Shown piece by piece: positions 52,496 to 63,358 of a stretch of 64,000 nucleotides of DNA (the first letter of the stretch is position 1; each line of letters starts with the position of its first letter). Source of the DNA: Maridesulfovibrio sp. (GTDB lineage Bacteria; Desulfobacterota; Desulfovibrionia; Desulfovibrionales; Desulfovibrionaceae); contig NZ_OY780933.1 in the NCBI RefSeq assembly GCF_963676065.1, positions 3,450,122-3,514,121 of the forward strand, written 5' to 3'. The notes under the pieces are model-generated. The model had not been told where the DNA came from and did no database searches. It saw only the letters and a program-made list of their open reading frames with translations. Position numbers and translations under genes: made by a program.

Positions 52496-53587
52496 ATGGT
52501 GAAACCTATGATTTCTGTCATTGTTCCTTTTTATTCCAACTATTCCCTTCTTGAATATTGCTGTCGAAGCCTGATTAAAAATTTCAATAAACACACATAT
52601 GAACTAATTGTTGTCAACGACAATCCGAGGACAAAACCGAATCTTGATTTTGCTCCTAAAGCAACCTTGATCCAATGCGAAAAGAACGGTGGCTACGCAG
52701 CAGCGTGCAATATAGGAAGCAAACAAGCAATAGGTGACTTCTTGCTTTTCGTAGACTCCGATATTGTAATTGAAAATGATGTAATGGATGTATTACTCAA
52801 GGAATACTCTTCAAACAAAAACATTGCCGCTGTGGGTAGTAAAATTGTTAAACTCGCAACCGAAGAAATTGAATATTATGGACTTGCATTCAATGAAGTT
52901 GATGTAATTAAGCCATGGCAGGGTAACAGTGCTGAATTTCCTTTAACAATGATGAACCGTGAATTTCAAACTGTACCTTCAGGCCTGTTTCTTATTGAAA
53001 AAGCAGTCTATGATGCTGTTGGCGGTTTTGATGAAAAAATGTTGAATTGTTATTGTGATTTAGATTTATGTTTGAAAGTTCGCAAAGCAGGACGGACTGT
53101 ATCCCTTGCTCATGAATCAATTGGCTACCATCGCGGTTCAAGCTCTGGCCATGTTCGCCATGAATGGCATGCTGATGGCAAAGCACTATTCTTTAAAAAA
53201 TGGGGTAATTTAATTAAAAACGATGCTGGATATTTTTATAAGGTTGCAGCAGATTTCTATAAGGAAAATATGGAATTGCCTTCAAAATGTCTGGCTATCA
53301 ACCTCTCTCGTTCAATTTTTGGCAATGATTGCCTGTATACATTTGCTGAAAATTTAGGAATCGACCTCATCGCTGTCGAAAATTACAGAGATCGTAATCA
53401 TGCCAGTCAATATATCCAACTAGAAGATATTCTTACTTGGTCCACTATGAATTACGGAGTTTCAATCTTGTATTTTGTCGATAAATTCAAGTCTCTTGAA
53501 AAAAATAGATACTGGTTTTCCAAAAGATCACTTTCAGGCGATATCATTGTAGATATCCATGGAAACGTGTTTAATCCTACTCAGTGA
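52496..53587 (+). CDS. Glycosyltransferase family 2 protein
   Basis: This is a 363-residue GT-A fold enzyme. It starts ISVIVPFYSNYSLLEYCCRS and continues with NGGYAAACNIGSKQAIGDFLLFVDSD, which holds the metal-binding DSD motif, typical of rhamnosyl- and other GT2 transferases. GGFDEKMLNCYCDLDLCLKVRKAG carries the acceptor-side acidic residues. It transfers a sugar from a nucleotide-sugar to a surface glycan or protein. It starts 36 bases after the recombinase gene. Its stop codon directly touches the stop of the convergent STAND gene, leaving no room for a terminator. Confidence 0.87.
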   Translation: MVKPMISVIVPFYSNYSLLEYCCRSLIKNFNKHTYELIVVNDNPRTKPNLDFAPKATLIQCEKNGGYAAACNIGSKQAIGDFLLFVDSDIVIENDVMDVLLKEYSSNKNIAAVGSKIVKLATEEIEYYGLAFNEVDVIKPWQGNSAEFPLTMMNREFQTVPSGLFLIEKAVYDAVGGFDEKMLNCYCDLDLCLKVRKAGRTVSLAHESIGYHRGSSSGHVRHEWHADGKALFFKKWGNLIKNDAGYFYKVAADFYKENMELPSKCLAINLSRSIFGNDCLYTFAENLGIDLIAVENYRDRNHASQYIQLEDILTWSTMNYGVSILYFVDKFKSLEKNRYWFSKRSLSGDIIVDIHGNVFNPTQ

Positions 53588-56500
53588 CTATGATAACAAT
53601 AAGGAATACGGACCATGTGATGCAATGCCAACCATTGGAAATCTTGCATTTTTGATTTCTGCCTTATCCATTGAGTTCATCATCCGGGCCATCTGCAATA
53701 ATTCAGGTGCAGGAAAACGCTCGAGAATAATTTTCTGCTTTAAGGTGTCGTTTCCCAACACAGAACCAATGAGCGCATTGCTGATCCAGGGAAGCTCTTT
53801 AGTCAAAAGTACACCACCCTTATCGAATTTGGAGTATAATTCCATCGCCAGATCGAGACTTTCCATACCGGCCTGATTTTTCTCATCTATAAGGTATGCT
53901 GTCCCCAGCATGGCTAGAACTCTCCAGCGAAAACGATCATTTGCAAATATTTCGCATAAATTTTTCGCTCGTATTAAGGTCTCTTCAGCGTTGGGATTTT
54001 TTAATCTGATGAGGCATGCGGCTTTCAAGACGCTTATTTTGATTTCGAAATAGACATAGTTCATCGTCTTGGCAACGGAAAGAGCGTTCTCTATGTTAAC
54101 CAGAGCATCGTCATATGCCCCGGTCAGGAAATCACAAAAAGCCGATTGCTGACGTATTTCAATTTGGCGAAAATCCTTTTCATTTTCAATATTTTCAACA
54201 ATATCAATGCCATGATTAAACATTTTGATTGCTGCATCAATGTCTTTCGTCAAATTTAGGTGCATATGCCCATAATCAGAATAGGCAACACTTAAACATT
54301 CGTAATTGTTCAATTTGTATGCTTCCTGAAGAGCTTCCTCTGCATATCTTTGCCCCTGTTCAAGATTGCCTAAAAATGTATGAGCGACACAATATCGGTT
54401 TAGTAAAAGAAATTTATATGTTGGAATGGTTATGCCCCTACTTTCAATTTGTTCAAGTAGTTTCAGTGCCATGGGCGCACCACCGGTATTCATATGGATG
54501 TTTACGAATTGATGCATAAGAGAATGATATGTCTCTTTGTCAATTTTCTTGCTATTCACATGCATAAAATTGACCAATTCTTCTAACTTTTCAATTGCAT
54601 ATGCGTAATTGGCGTATCGTGAAGCAGAGCGTAAATAATGAGTGTATATGTTTACAAATTCTTGAGGATTTTTGTTCCCATAGTTTTGCTGCTCAAAAAT
54701 TTTTGTAAGTAAACGACCTACCTTATAAATATTCTGGTGGTCGTTCAGACCCTTGTAATAATAGATTGCATCCGTGCCATTTTCCAAAATTTTATCAAAT
54801 AAAGAAGCATGATAAGAGCAAAAGAATTTGACCAGTTTACGGTTGGGGATCATTTGTGAATATGGAGTTTCGAAAAAATCCAACATTTGGCGAGCAATGT
54901 TAACATCAGGGGAAAACTTACCATTCTTATCCATGCTAAGCAGGAGATTGTCGTGGTAAGCAACATAGTTTTCCGTGTGTGCCCCATACCTTAGAAATGA
55001 CTTTTTTATTAGCTTGTTGAAGTAATAGCGATCAATATTTAAATAATCCAATGCTGAAAGTGGTACTTCACCCTGAAACAACAGCAATATTTTGAAGATT
55101 TGTTCATATGCGGCCCATTCATTTTCTGATGAAGATTCATGGAGTAAGTTAAACCTTCTTTTTAGAATACGACCAATACCTTGTGGTAAGTCTGCTAAAA
55201 ATTCTCTGAACTTATCAATATCTTTTATTGCCCAAAAAACACCATCGCTTCCCTCAAGTAATTTTTTGGTGTCGCGTAGGTATGCAATGGTCATTTCCAG
55301 ATCATACGGACGCTTACCTGCTTTTTTAATAAGAGTTTCTAAAAGTTGATCTTTATCATGAAGTCCACAGATTTTATTTAAAATGAATATCTTGGCATCT
55401 TCCGTGGTTAATTCAGATAGCAAACTTAAATGGTGAAACGAAATCTCAGGTGGAAATAAGGACTCAATATTTTGTAAAAATGCATCAATATGTACTTTTG
55501 ATTCAGACTTAACAATCTCAGTGTTTGTAGAGAATAAAATAGCTACGTGCGCTTCATGTTGAGAGAAGTGTTCCACGATGTTAGTAAATAATGAAATGAA
55601 TTCTACATTGACATCCTGAAAGTTGTCTATGGCAATCAAAACACTTTTATTATTGTTTTCCAACAGATACTTAACCGTCTCCGACAACGAATAAAGTGTT
55701 GTTTCATTTAATTTTGATGATTCAAAAAATGAAATCAGATTATCATAATGTTCTTTTGCCAGCCCCCTCTGCTCGAAATATTGTCCCAATTTATTAAACG
55801 AAAAAGTTAAATCTCCTTTACCAAAAGGGATTTTGCACAGACTGCTGATAATTTTTTTTATTAAATTTGACGAATCACTTCTGCAATCAGCTGTGACCAC
55901 CTTTAACCCTATTTGACGTGCTCCGCTGACAATTTCCTTTAATAAACGGGTCTTTCCTGTTCCACCCTTTCCCCTGATATCAAAAAATGCAGATATGTTA
56001 CTTTCTTTCGTGTCTGCTAATATTTTTTTTGCATTATTTATTATTTTTTTCCGATCTTCACCTACCAAGGGACTCATATGAATATGGGATAAATCCACAG
56101 CTCCCAACTCAACTGAACCACTAATTAAATTTTCATTATTTCCAAGTGAATATTTTAAAATCAAAGGAGGAAGTTGTACAAGTTTACGGAAATTGCGAAC
56201 TCTGAATGCAAAATCGAAAACGGAAACACTATTTGGGCCGAGAACAACAGGTCCATCCAAAATCTCACTGGAAATATCTAAATCATATCCATCTGCAAAT
56301 GATGTGGAAACAATATTCATATCTACAGCATGATGATTTCTTATAACAACTGAAATTCGAAAAGAACCGTCTTTACGTAGGCGATATGGTTTTAGAAGTG
56401 TATTTTTAAATTTTCCGTCATACTCATCTAATCGAACATTTGCAGAATATTTTTGAATACGTTTTGTTTGTGAAACTTCTAATGATGGTATATTGCAAAG

Positions 56501-56926
56501 CCTTAAAACTTTAGGATATTTTGTTAGTTCATTTATTAAGCTATCTCCTGAGTATATTTCAATACCAATATTAAGGCGCTTTAAAAATCTAACCATGGCC
56601 ACTTCAGAATTCTCATGTATCTCTGATGCAGAAAAAACAATAAATTTATGGATATTGTTATTGTAAACAAGGACCAAATGTTTTCCTAATGTGTTCAGAT
56701 CAATTTTGTTCTTATATTTTTTGCACTCAGCCCATATTCTAGTCTCATGCCCCATTACTGTGTACTGGACTTCGATATCACGTCCGCCATCATGAGTTTG
56801 CGCAGTTTTTTTTATTTCTTCTGCAACTGGATTCTTGTTAATTTCTAAAGAACTATATTTAGTTTTTAAAAATTCGTAGCATATACTCTCAAAATCTTCC
56901 GGAGATATTTTAGTCCAATCTAACAT
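53588..56926 (-). CDS. Avs-like defence protein: Mrr-type nuclease, STAND ATPase, TPR repeats
   Basis: This is a 1112-residue protein. Residues 1-130 are an Mrr-like PD-(D/E)xK nuclease, with DGGRDIEVQ (D50) and WAECKKYKN (E67, K69). Residues 150-290 form a predicted beta-rich domain of unknown type. The STAND NTPase has Walker A IRGKGGTGKTRLLKE near 314-328 and Walker B VLIAIDNFQD near 428. The C-terminal 400 residues are TPR-like helical repeats (YCVAHTFLGNLEQGQRYAEE; AFCDFLTGAYDDALVNIENA). Avs proteins use such repeats to sense a phage protein, then oligomerise and cleave DNA. All nuclease and ATPase residues appear intact. It is single-gene and convergent with the glycosyltransferase. Confidence 0.82.
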   Translation of the reverse strand: MLDWTKISPEDFESICYEFLKTKYSSLEINKNPVAEEIKKTAQTHDGGRDIEVQYTVMGHETRIWAECKKYKNKIDLNTLGKHLVLVYNNNIHKFIVFSASEIHENSEVAMVRFLKRLNIGIEIYSGDSLINELTKYPKVLRLCNIPSLEVSQTKRIQKYSANVRLDEYDGKFKNTLLKPYRLRKDGSFRISVVIRNHHAVDMNIVSTSFADGYDLDISSEILDGPVVLGPNSVSVFDFAFRVRNFRKLVQLPPLILKYSLGNNENLISGSVELGAVDLSHIHMSPLVGEDRKKIINNAKKILADTKESNISAFFDIRGKGGTGKTRLLKEIVSGARQIGLKVVTADCRSDSSNLIKKIISSLCKIPFGKGDLTFSFNKLGQYFEQRGLAKEHYDNLISFFESSKLNETTLYSLSETVKYLLENNNKSVLIAIDNFQDVNVEFISLFTNIVEHFSQHEAHVAILFSTNTEIVKSESKVHIDAFLQNIESLFPPEISFHHLSLLSELTTEDAKIFILNKICGLHDKDQLLETLIKKAGKRPYDLEMTIAYLRDTKKLLEGSDGVFWAIKDIDKFREFLADLPQGIGRILKRRFNLLHESSSENEWAAYEQIFKILLLFQGEVPLSALDYLNIDRYYFNKLIKKSFLRYGAHTENYVAYHDNLLLSMDKNGKFSPDVNIARQMLDFFETPYSQMIPNRKLVKFFCSYHASLFDKILENGTDAIYYYKGLNDHQNIYKVGRLLTKIFEQQNYGNKNPQEFVNIYTHYLRSASRYANYAYAIEKLEELVNFMHVNSKKIDKETYHSLMHQFVNIHMNTGGAPMALKLLEQIESRGITIPTYKFLLLNRYCVAHTFLGNLEQGQRYAEEALQEAYKLNNYECLSVAYSDYGHMHLNLTKDIDAAIKMFNHGIDIVENIENEKDFRQIEIRQQSAFCDFLTGAYDDALVNIENALSVAKTMNYVYFEIKISVLKAACLIRLKNPNAEETLIRAKNLCEIFANDRFRWRVLAMLGTAYLIDEKNQAGMESLDLAMELYSKFDKGGVLLTKELPWISNALIGSVLGNDTLKQKIILERFPAPELLQMARMMNSMDKAEIKNARFPMVGIASHGPYSLLLS

Positions 56927-57129
56927 TAAGGTATTCCCGAATTAGAACACGTGATAATTTCCAGTTATTTGTTGCTTATACGTAAAACATTAATCACTAC
57001 ATCAATTCTCTACTTCAAATAAGTCTGATACCAGCAGACTGAAAGCAAAGCAACAACCTAATAAATATTCCCACCACACATACCTGCCATCCTATTAACT
57101 AATCACTTAACACAGGCCTACTGCTAAAA

Positions 57130-57166
57130 CCTAGAATCATACCTAGACTTTTAACCTCGTTCTAGG
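57130..57166. promoter_or_regulatory. CCTAGA repeats upstream of the RADAR operon
   Basis: CCTAGAA at 57130-57136 and TTCTAGG at 57160-57166 form an inverted pair, with another CCTAGA at 57142-57147 between them, about 80-110 bases before the rdrA start. This could be an operator. The remainder of the divergent region 56927-57242 is AT-rich and has no gene. Confidence 0.35.
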
Positions 57167-57242
57167 CAATATACCTCCGCTTATAAATTTCCACAAAGAA
57201 AGTCATCAACCCCAAATAGACCATAGCGAATAGAGGTTAACA

Positions 57243-60200
57243 ATGTCAGACCAGAACAACACAGAGCCAAGAGAAATCATTATCAACCTCAATAATTCGC
57301 GAGAAGCCGCTAGCCTGACAAAGGATGAGATCATTCAGCAGGAAGCACTTGATCAGTTTCAAAGATTAATCACACAGATTAAAGATCGAATTGAAGATTT
57401 TAAAATAAACCTTAAGTCTAATGACCCAATAAGAACGATCCGCACCCATGACGTGATCACTGTTGATGGCCGCAGAGGCTCTGGAAAGACGACTTTCATT
57501 CTTAGCGCATTCAAAGCTCTCGACAAAAAAATTAGGGATAATATTTGCTTCCTCGACATCATCGACCCCACGCTAATTGAAACGAGGGAACATGTCTTCG
57601 TCACCATCGTATCTCTTATTAAACGTAAAGTAGATAACTCATACAAAAACACCTGCACTAAAATCAGTGAAGATAAATACAAAGCATGGCGTAAAAACCT
57701 TGAGGAACTAGCAAATGGTTTGCGCTTACTTGATGGCATTGGGCAGGATCACCTAAAAAGTGACAGTTGGATGGATGAACATTTCGCTTTTGGAACATGG
57801 AATTCAGAACGCTCAAAGCGGACGAGATCTTGAGCAATCCTTTCATAGATATATAGCCGCAAGCCTCGATTTCATAGAACAGAAAGCCTTCCTTATTGCT
57901 TTTGACGATATCGACACTGACTTTTCCAAAGGTTGGCCGGTACTGGAAATGATCAGGAAATATCTCACTACTCCACAGCTGATAACAGTTCTTTCAGGAG
58001 ACCTACAGTTATATTCGACTTTGGTAGAAAAACAACAATGGGAAAACCTTGGTCTAGGATTTGACACAGACAAAGAGAAACAAAAGCCCTTCCTGTCAAT
58101 GATAGAAAAGCTTGTGGATCAATATTTGTTAAAAATATTAAGGACTCCAAATCGTATTGAGCTAAAGACTATTGGGTATTATGCAACCAATCCCAGTACA
58201 CCTGTACATATCATAAGTCAGGACAACAAAGAAAGTCTTCCTATTCAAAATATATTAAAACAAATTTGCACTGACATTTTGTGCATACAGCGAAAATCAA
58301 TCATAGACACGACAATCGGGCAACTAATGGAAATGCCTACACGAACTATAGTCAGCACTCTGTCCAGTATAGAAAAACACACAGATTCCACTTGGAAAAT
58401 TGATGATCAGGTTAAAAGAGACAGAGCAATCCTAGCCCTAAGCGACATTTTCCTAAGCTGGTTACAAAAGATAGGCTACAATAGATATGATTTTGAACAA
58501 ACGGACACACAACAAATAATATCAAATCCTATAGATAAAATATTTAAATCAAGTTTAGGACCTGATGCAGCAGATTTTAGCTTTGACTACACAGAACAAA
58601 ATAAAAACAATGCGTTTTATGTTCTTGGCGCATTTATTTCAAATACAATGGCTAAACATCCAGCAGCTTATTTTGACTACATGCTAAAAATAGCATTAAC
58701 ATCAAATACAATGAGCGAGATAAATAACTACGACTTAAAAATAACACATGAAAACTTAAATAACACTTATGCAAAAACCAATTTTTACATTAATCACCTA
58801 GGCCTATTAAAGAAAGAAACTAATCTAAACATTGCTAAAAAATATATATCATTCGTATGGAATAAGAGCCTTAGCAAACAAGGCTCGCTGGCATTCGGCA
58901 ATGGGACATTACAGTTATCCTCTCAAAACTCAGTCAGCTCGGATATAGAAAATATTAAAAACAACTTCTACACTGGCACACCACCTGCCCCACTTAGAAA
59001 TTTCATAAACGCTAGGGATCCGAAACTTGTTCCCAGCTCACGAACGATCGGAATCTATTACAACACGCCCACATTTTTGTATCAGAACATAGATTCGTGG
59101 CATAAATACTTTGTCATGCTTCCAGTTTCTAATAATCGCCTTAGAAACGAGATAAACATCCACTTCTCGATATTTAACCTAATTGGGGCAATTGCGGATC
59201 TATCTGAATATGATGATATACACCACACATTAAATGTTTGCAGCCTTATAAGAGATTATCCTGTCTACTCTTTTTCTAACCCTGCCACAGACACTACATC
59301 TAGGGACCTTGTAGGTTCAGACAATGAAGAAGAATTAGATGAGTCAGTTCCGGCCTCTGAGAATTCTAGCATTCCTAATGAAATTTATTCATTGATACTC
59401 AATTGGAAAAAGTTAATACCGGTTCAAAATGGGACCCCATGCCATGCTTCAACTATAACCAAGGCATGGACACGCTTTTCTTTTCAATAAAAAGTCTTCC
59501 TGAGAGATACAAAACGTCTAAAGTGCAGGACAACTATTTCGCAGGGGAAATTCTCCACCGGTGGATTGTCATTTTTTTGAACTCCTTCTTGGTAGAAGAA
59601 GCTCTCACTAATCAAATTTCTAATATACGACAAAACAATCCTGTCACCTCTGACCAGAATTTTATTCATAATTTAAAAATTGTATACCAAAACCATAAAT
59701 TTGAACGAGAAACAGCTTCAGAAAAAATAGAGATTAAATATAAAGCAAAACTGCCATTATTTGAATGGCTGATGTCATGTCCAATATGGATGTTCTATAT
59801 AAACAGCAACTCCTCATTTTTTGCTTGGCACAACTACTTTGTTAGCGAGATTATATCAAATGAGATTGACGATATATTCGAGTATTTATTTCCAGACTAC
59901 AAATATTCTACATCAAACCCAGCTACTCTGTTAGACTACTATAATTCTCTTGCAATTGTTGGTATGAGCAGCATAAAATTATCTACAAATGAAGAATTTA
60001 CAAGAGAAATTATGCAAAAAACACTTTTGTCACTAAAATCTCAGTACGCTTTAGACAAAATAGAAAGTCTGGATAACAATATAAATTATACTAATCACAA
60101 AGAAGCAGGCTTAGATAGCTATCAGAATTTTATACGTTTCGAGATGCTTGATAAAGACTTAGACAACAATGAAAAAGCTGCAATTTACATATGGTTTGCA

Positions 60201-60449
60201 AGAAATGAAATAAAATATGATTGGACATCAATATATGACAATGAAAAGCAAGCAATAAAAGAAAATGCACTACTCTCTATAGTCAAAAGCATTGCCAACT
60301 CAGCTAATTACAATTTGAAGAATCATATGTTTGGAGATTATCAAACAACTAGGATAGTCACTCCTAATTCAATTTCATCGTATAGCTGCAGTAACTACTT
60401 TATACCTGCTTTAATAAAATTTGTAATACAACCAGAAATCGAAGGCTAA
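57243..60449 (+). pseudogene. rdrA: RADAR ATPase RdrA, interrupted by two one-base frameshifts
   Basis: The reading is spread over three frames: 57243 to about 57800, about 57800 to 59478, and about 59478 to 60449. The N-terminal part has Walker A VDGRRGSGKTTF near residue 78. The middle part has LDFIEQKAFLIAFDDIDTDF, then VLEMIRKYL and LITVLSGDLQLY, as in RdrA. At about 57798 removing one G restores FAFEHGIQNAQSG. At about 59478 adding one T in a T-tract restores KAWTRFFFSIKSL. Together the shifts cancel, giving about 1068 residues. RdrA assembles with RdrB and is needed for RADAR defence. Either the system is off in this strain, expression depends on slippage, or these are sequencing errors in short homopolymers. 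The gene lies 20 bases from rdrB. Confidence 0.82.
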
Positions 60450-60469
60450 ATTCAAACCAAACCACACTC

Positions 60470-62878
60470 ATGCCCTCAACACAAACACACCTGCACACAG
60501 CCCTACTCTCATCACGAGAAATTCTGGAGGAGTTCCTGACTGAGGCTCCTCCAGATGCACAAAAAATTCTGAGCAAATCCTTTATTACTGCACGCCGCCG
60601 CACAGAATACAGACCGGACTACGTATACAAAAAAACACAGAGTAGGATTTATGGGGAGAAGCCTTCACATAGCCATATCCTACTAAGAGCCATAAACGAT
60701 CTTTCCGAAACCTACCTCCGTTCCAACGGCAAGGGGTATGTTGTTCAAACTGAAATATTCAATGAATGGCAACACCTAATAACCAAAGTATCTCCACTGC
60801 TACTGACTTCAGCGGCAATCATTTCCGATTGCAACAATAGATGCTTCGGCAAGCCTGAAGAAATTGTGCTGGACAAAATTTCCCACTCATCACTGCCGAC
60901 AATGGACTGCAGGATTCTTGACGATATGCTTGCCAAAAGAGGACTCGCAGAACTCCACATGCATCTCAACGGCACAACTGAAGCAGACAAGGTCTGGCTG
61001 GATGCTTTAGAAAGGCCCGATAACTTTGTTTCTTCTCTTAAAGAAGCATTTGGCGTAAAAATAGAAGAACAACTTCAGCAGACCTCACATTTTCTGCATT
61101 CAGCATTCGATGTGTACAAACTGCTCATCACAGCAGCCGTGCTGCGCCAATATCTTGCTAAAGCTGTCTTTGATAATGAACGAGAATCTTACATGGATTT
61201 ACGGACAGTTTTCTCGCAGGATACTTTTATTGGGGATAAACAAAAGCAGTACTCATTCAAAACCCACCCGACCATTTATCATTTTCCCGCAGACCGCAAA
61301 TATAAGCCACTGGCGCATGAAGGCAAGCTGCTTGTTCTGACCTTGAAAGAATTAGAATCCGGCGACGAATACATCGCACGTATTTTTCATTGCTATCTCC
61401 TGATTCAATCTTGCTTCAATAGCCTCCTTATCCAACAGCAAAATCAGTGTGGATTTGATCAATTTCAAAGAATTGCAGACAACAAACTTAGAGATCCGTC
61501 AGAAAAAGATTATGAATATAGATTCCATCAGATTGCCCATCACATGCCGGGAGATCAATGCCACATAGAAGGACGCTTCGCTCCCAAGGGCACACATCTA
61601 AAAAACAAAATCCTTCTCGACCAAATCGTTGCAGGATGGAAAAACCATAAAGACAAAGACCCAAACTCAAATCCGCAAAAACGGGAACTTTCACTTACCG
61701 CGCATTTCATTAAAAAAGAGGACAAGCACAACCACCCACTCTATCGGCATCACAAAATCCGGCAAGAACTGCTGATGAACAGCATGCGCCTGCATATGGT
61801 TCAAAAAGCTAACTCAAATTTCAAAACACTTATCACCTCAGCAGATGCTGCAGCGAACGAACTCCATGCAGGGCCGGAAGTATTCGCCCCTGCTTTCAGA
61901 CTGCTTCGGGCCAAAGGGTGCAAAAACTTTACCTACCACGTTGGTGAGGATTTCCATCATTTAGCGTCAGGACTTCGCGCCATATGGGAAGCGGTTACGT
62001 TTTTAGAGCTATCAAGCGGTGATCGAATAGGTCACGGAACAGCTTTAGGTATTTCTCCGAGCCTGTGGCATGAAAGAATCGGGGGAGAAGTGATAGTCAC
62101 AAGGCAAGAGTGGCTGGATACATTACTATTTGTCTATGACCAACTGCGCACGGACAAAGAATACGGAGCGGTTGCGTCGCAATTTGCTGATTATGCTCGA
62201 GAACATGCAAATCTAATATATCATCCAGAGAGAAGACCCAGCCTAATCGACTTGATTGCTGGTTGGAAAATGAGACATCTTGATCCCCTTATAATTTTCA
62301 AAAGTTCATTCGGCACGAGCCTCCCCATAACACCTTGGCGGCAACGTGAAGAGCAACTTGCGGTTCAACATTCTCCGTTTTGGGATAGAGACAAATCTTT
62401 CGATTTTGAAGCGGTCGAACGTTTGAAGGAAACAGAACCATTCAAAGCCTTAAGGGACTACCACGAAGACAAAAATATCAGAGAAAACGGCGAGCAACCA
62501 ATTTCAGTGAGTTCAGACCAGATCCCATTGGACATAATTAGCGTGCTTCAAAACAAGGTAATCAAATTACTCAACGACAGACAAGTTGCCATGGAAGTCA
62601 TGCCTACGAGCAATCTTAGGATTTCTCTTTATGAAGACTATGGCGAGCATCACATCTTCCGTCTTCTGGGCTGCGAAGACAGCAACATATCAGAACGCCC
62701 CACAATGTGTATTGCCAGTGACGATCCTGGAATTTTTGCAACCTGCCTTCGCAACGAATATGCCCACGTATACAGAGAATTGCGACAAAAAGGATACTCC
62801 GAACGCAAAGCACTCGCCGAGATTGAACACCTTATTGATAATGCGTGGGCTTTTAGGTTTAAGGCTGAAGAACACTAA
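60470..62878 (+). CDS. rdrB: RADAR adenosine deaminase RdrB
   Basis: This is an 802-residue divergent adenosine deaminase with the metal and catalytic motifs in order: GLAELHMHLNGTTE (H163, H165) near 159-171, FTYHVGEDFHHLASGLRAIWEA near 487-508, GDRIGHGTALG near 516, and CIASDDPGIFATCL near 747-760. Large inserts between them are typical of RdrB. In RADAR, RdrB forms a shell with RdrA and deaminates adenosine nucleotides or RNA on infection. The coding region is intact with all metal ligands present, unlike rdrA upstream. The ATG has no strong ribosome site, so translation may be coupled to rdrA. Confidence 0.92.
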   Translation: MPSTQTHLHTALLSSREILEEFLTEAPPDAQKILSKSFITARRRTEYRPDYVYKKTQSRIYGEKPSHSHILLRAINDLSETYLRSNGKGYVVQTEIFNEWQHLITKVSPLLLTSAAIISDCNNRCFGKPEEIVLDKISHSSLPTMDCRILDDMLAKRGLAELHMHLNGTTEADKVWLDALERPDNFVSSLKEAFGVKIEEQLQQTSHFLHSAFDVYKLLITAAVLRQYLAKAVFDNERESYMDLRTVFSQDTFIGDKQKQYSFKTHPTIYHFPADRKYKPLAHEGKLLVLTLKELESGDEYIARIFHCYLLIQSCFNSLLIQQQNQCGFDQFQRIADNKLRDPSEKDYEYRFHQIAHHMPGDQCHIEGRFAPKGTHLKNKILLDQIVAGWKNHKDKDPNSNPQKRELSLTAHFIKKEDKHNHPLYRHHKIRQELLMNSMRLHMVQKANSNFKTLITSADAAANELHAGPEVFAPAFRLLRAKGCKNFTYHVGEDFHHLASGLRAIWEAVTFLELSSGDRIGHGTALGISPSLWHERIGGEVIVTRQEWLDTLLFVYDQLRTDKEYGAVASQFADYAREHANLIYHPERRPSLIDLIAGWKMRHLDPLIIFKSSFGTSLPITPWRQREEQLAVQHSPFWDRDKSFDFEAVERLKETEPFKALRDYHEDKNIRENGEQPISVSSDQIPLDIISVLQNKVIKLLNDRQVAMEVMPTSNLRISLYEDYGEHHIFRLLGCEDSNISERPTMCIASDDPGIFATCLRNEYAHVYRELRQKGYSERKALAEIEHLIDNAWAFRFKAEEH

Positions 62879-62925
62879 CTAACTTGTTAACTGTTAAGTT
62901 AAGACTATTTCCGCTTAAGGTCCCG

Positions 62926-63177
62926 TTACAGATTACTAAAAAACATATCATTCATGACCACTGTACATTCATCTTCCTGCACTTTTCCATCGTCAACAAA
63001 CTCACCTTCCAAATATGCCAATATGACATCAACCATGCTTGTGCCAGACCCAGCAGTACCAACTTCTTTGTTATTTATTAAAATCTTAAAAGATTTACTC
63101 CCAAATTCTTCAAAGGATAAACACCCTACTTCATCGTAGTCACCAGAAAATAGTCCACAATCTTGTAGCAGGATCAA
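62926..63177 (-). CDS. Small protein of unknown function behind RADAR
   Basis: This is an 83-residue acidic protein reading MILLQDCGLFSGDYDEVGCL, then FKILINNKEVGTAGSG and MVDVILAYLEGEFVDDGKV. It is ordered and protein-like, with alternating hydrophobic strands and a helix. The start is TTG at 63177, supported by AAGGA 8 bases ahead. No family is recognised. It is convergent with rdrB, 47 bases apart. It may be an immunity-like or accessory gene. The 180 bases from 63178 to 63358 hold nothing recognisable. Confidence 0.5.
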   Translation of the reverse strand: MILLQDCGLFSGDYDEVGCLSFEEFGSKSFKILINNKEVGTAGSGTSMVDVILAYLEGEFVDDGKVQEDECTVVMNDMFFSNL

Positions 63178-63358
63178 TCTATTTCCTTCGATTAGAAGAG
63201 ACGCCCAAAAAAAGGCTTGATAAGCTGTTTAAGATTAGCCACGGTAAAGCCATAAGTACGCGCAAAATTTAAAACATGAACTATTCAATTATTTAGAATA
63301 AAATCCATACATATTATTTATCCCCATTGGAACATTAACCAACTACAAGCAGCCACCC

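Noticed and set aside
51539..53587. Invertible surface-glycan switch
   Set aside because: No inverted repeats flanking a promoter or the glycosyltransferase gene were found, so phase inversion stays only a weak idea.
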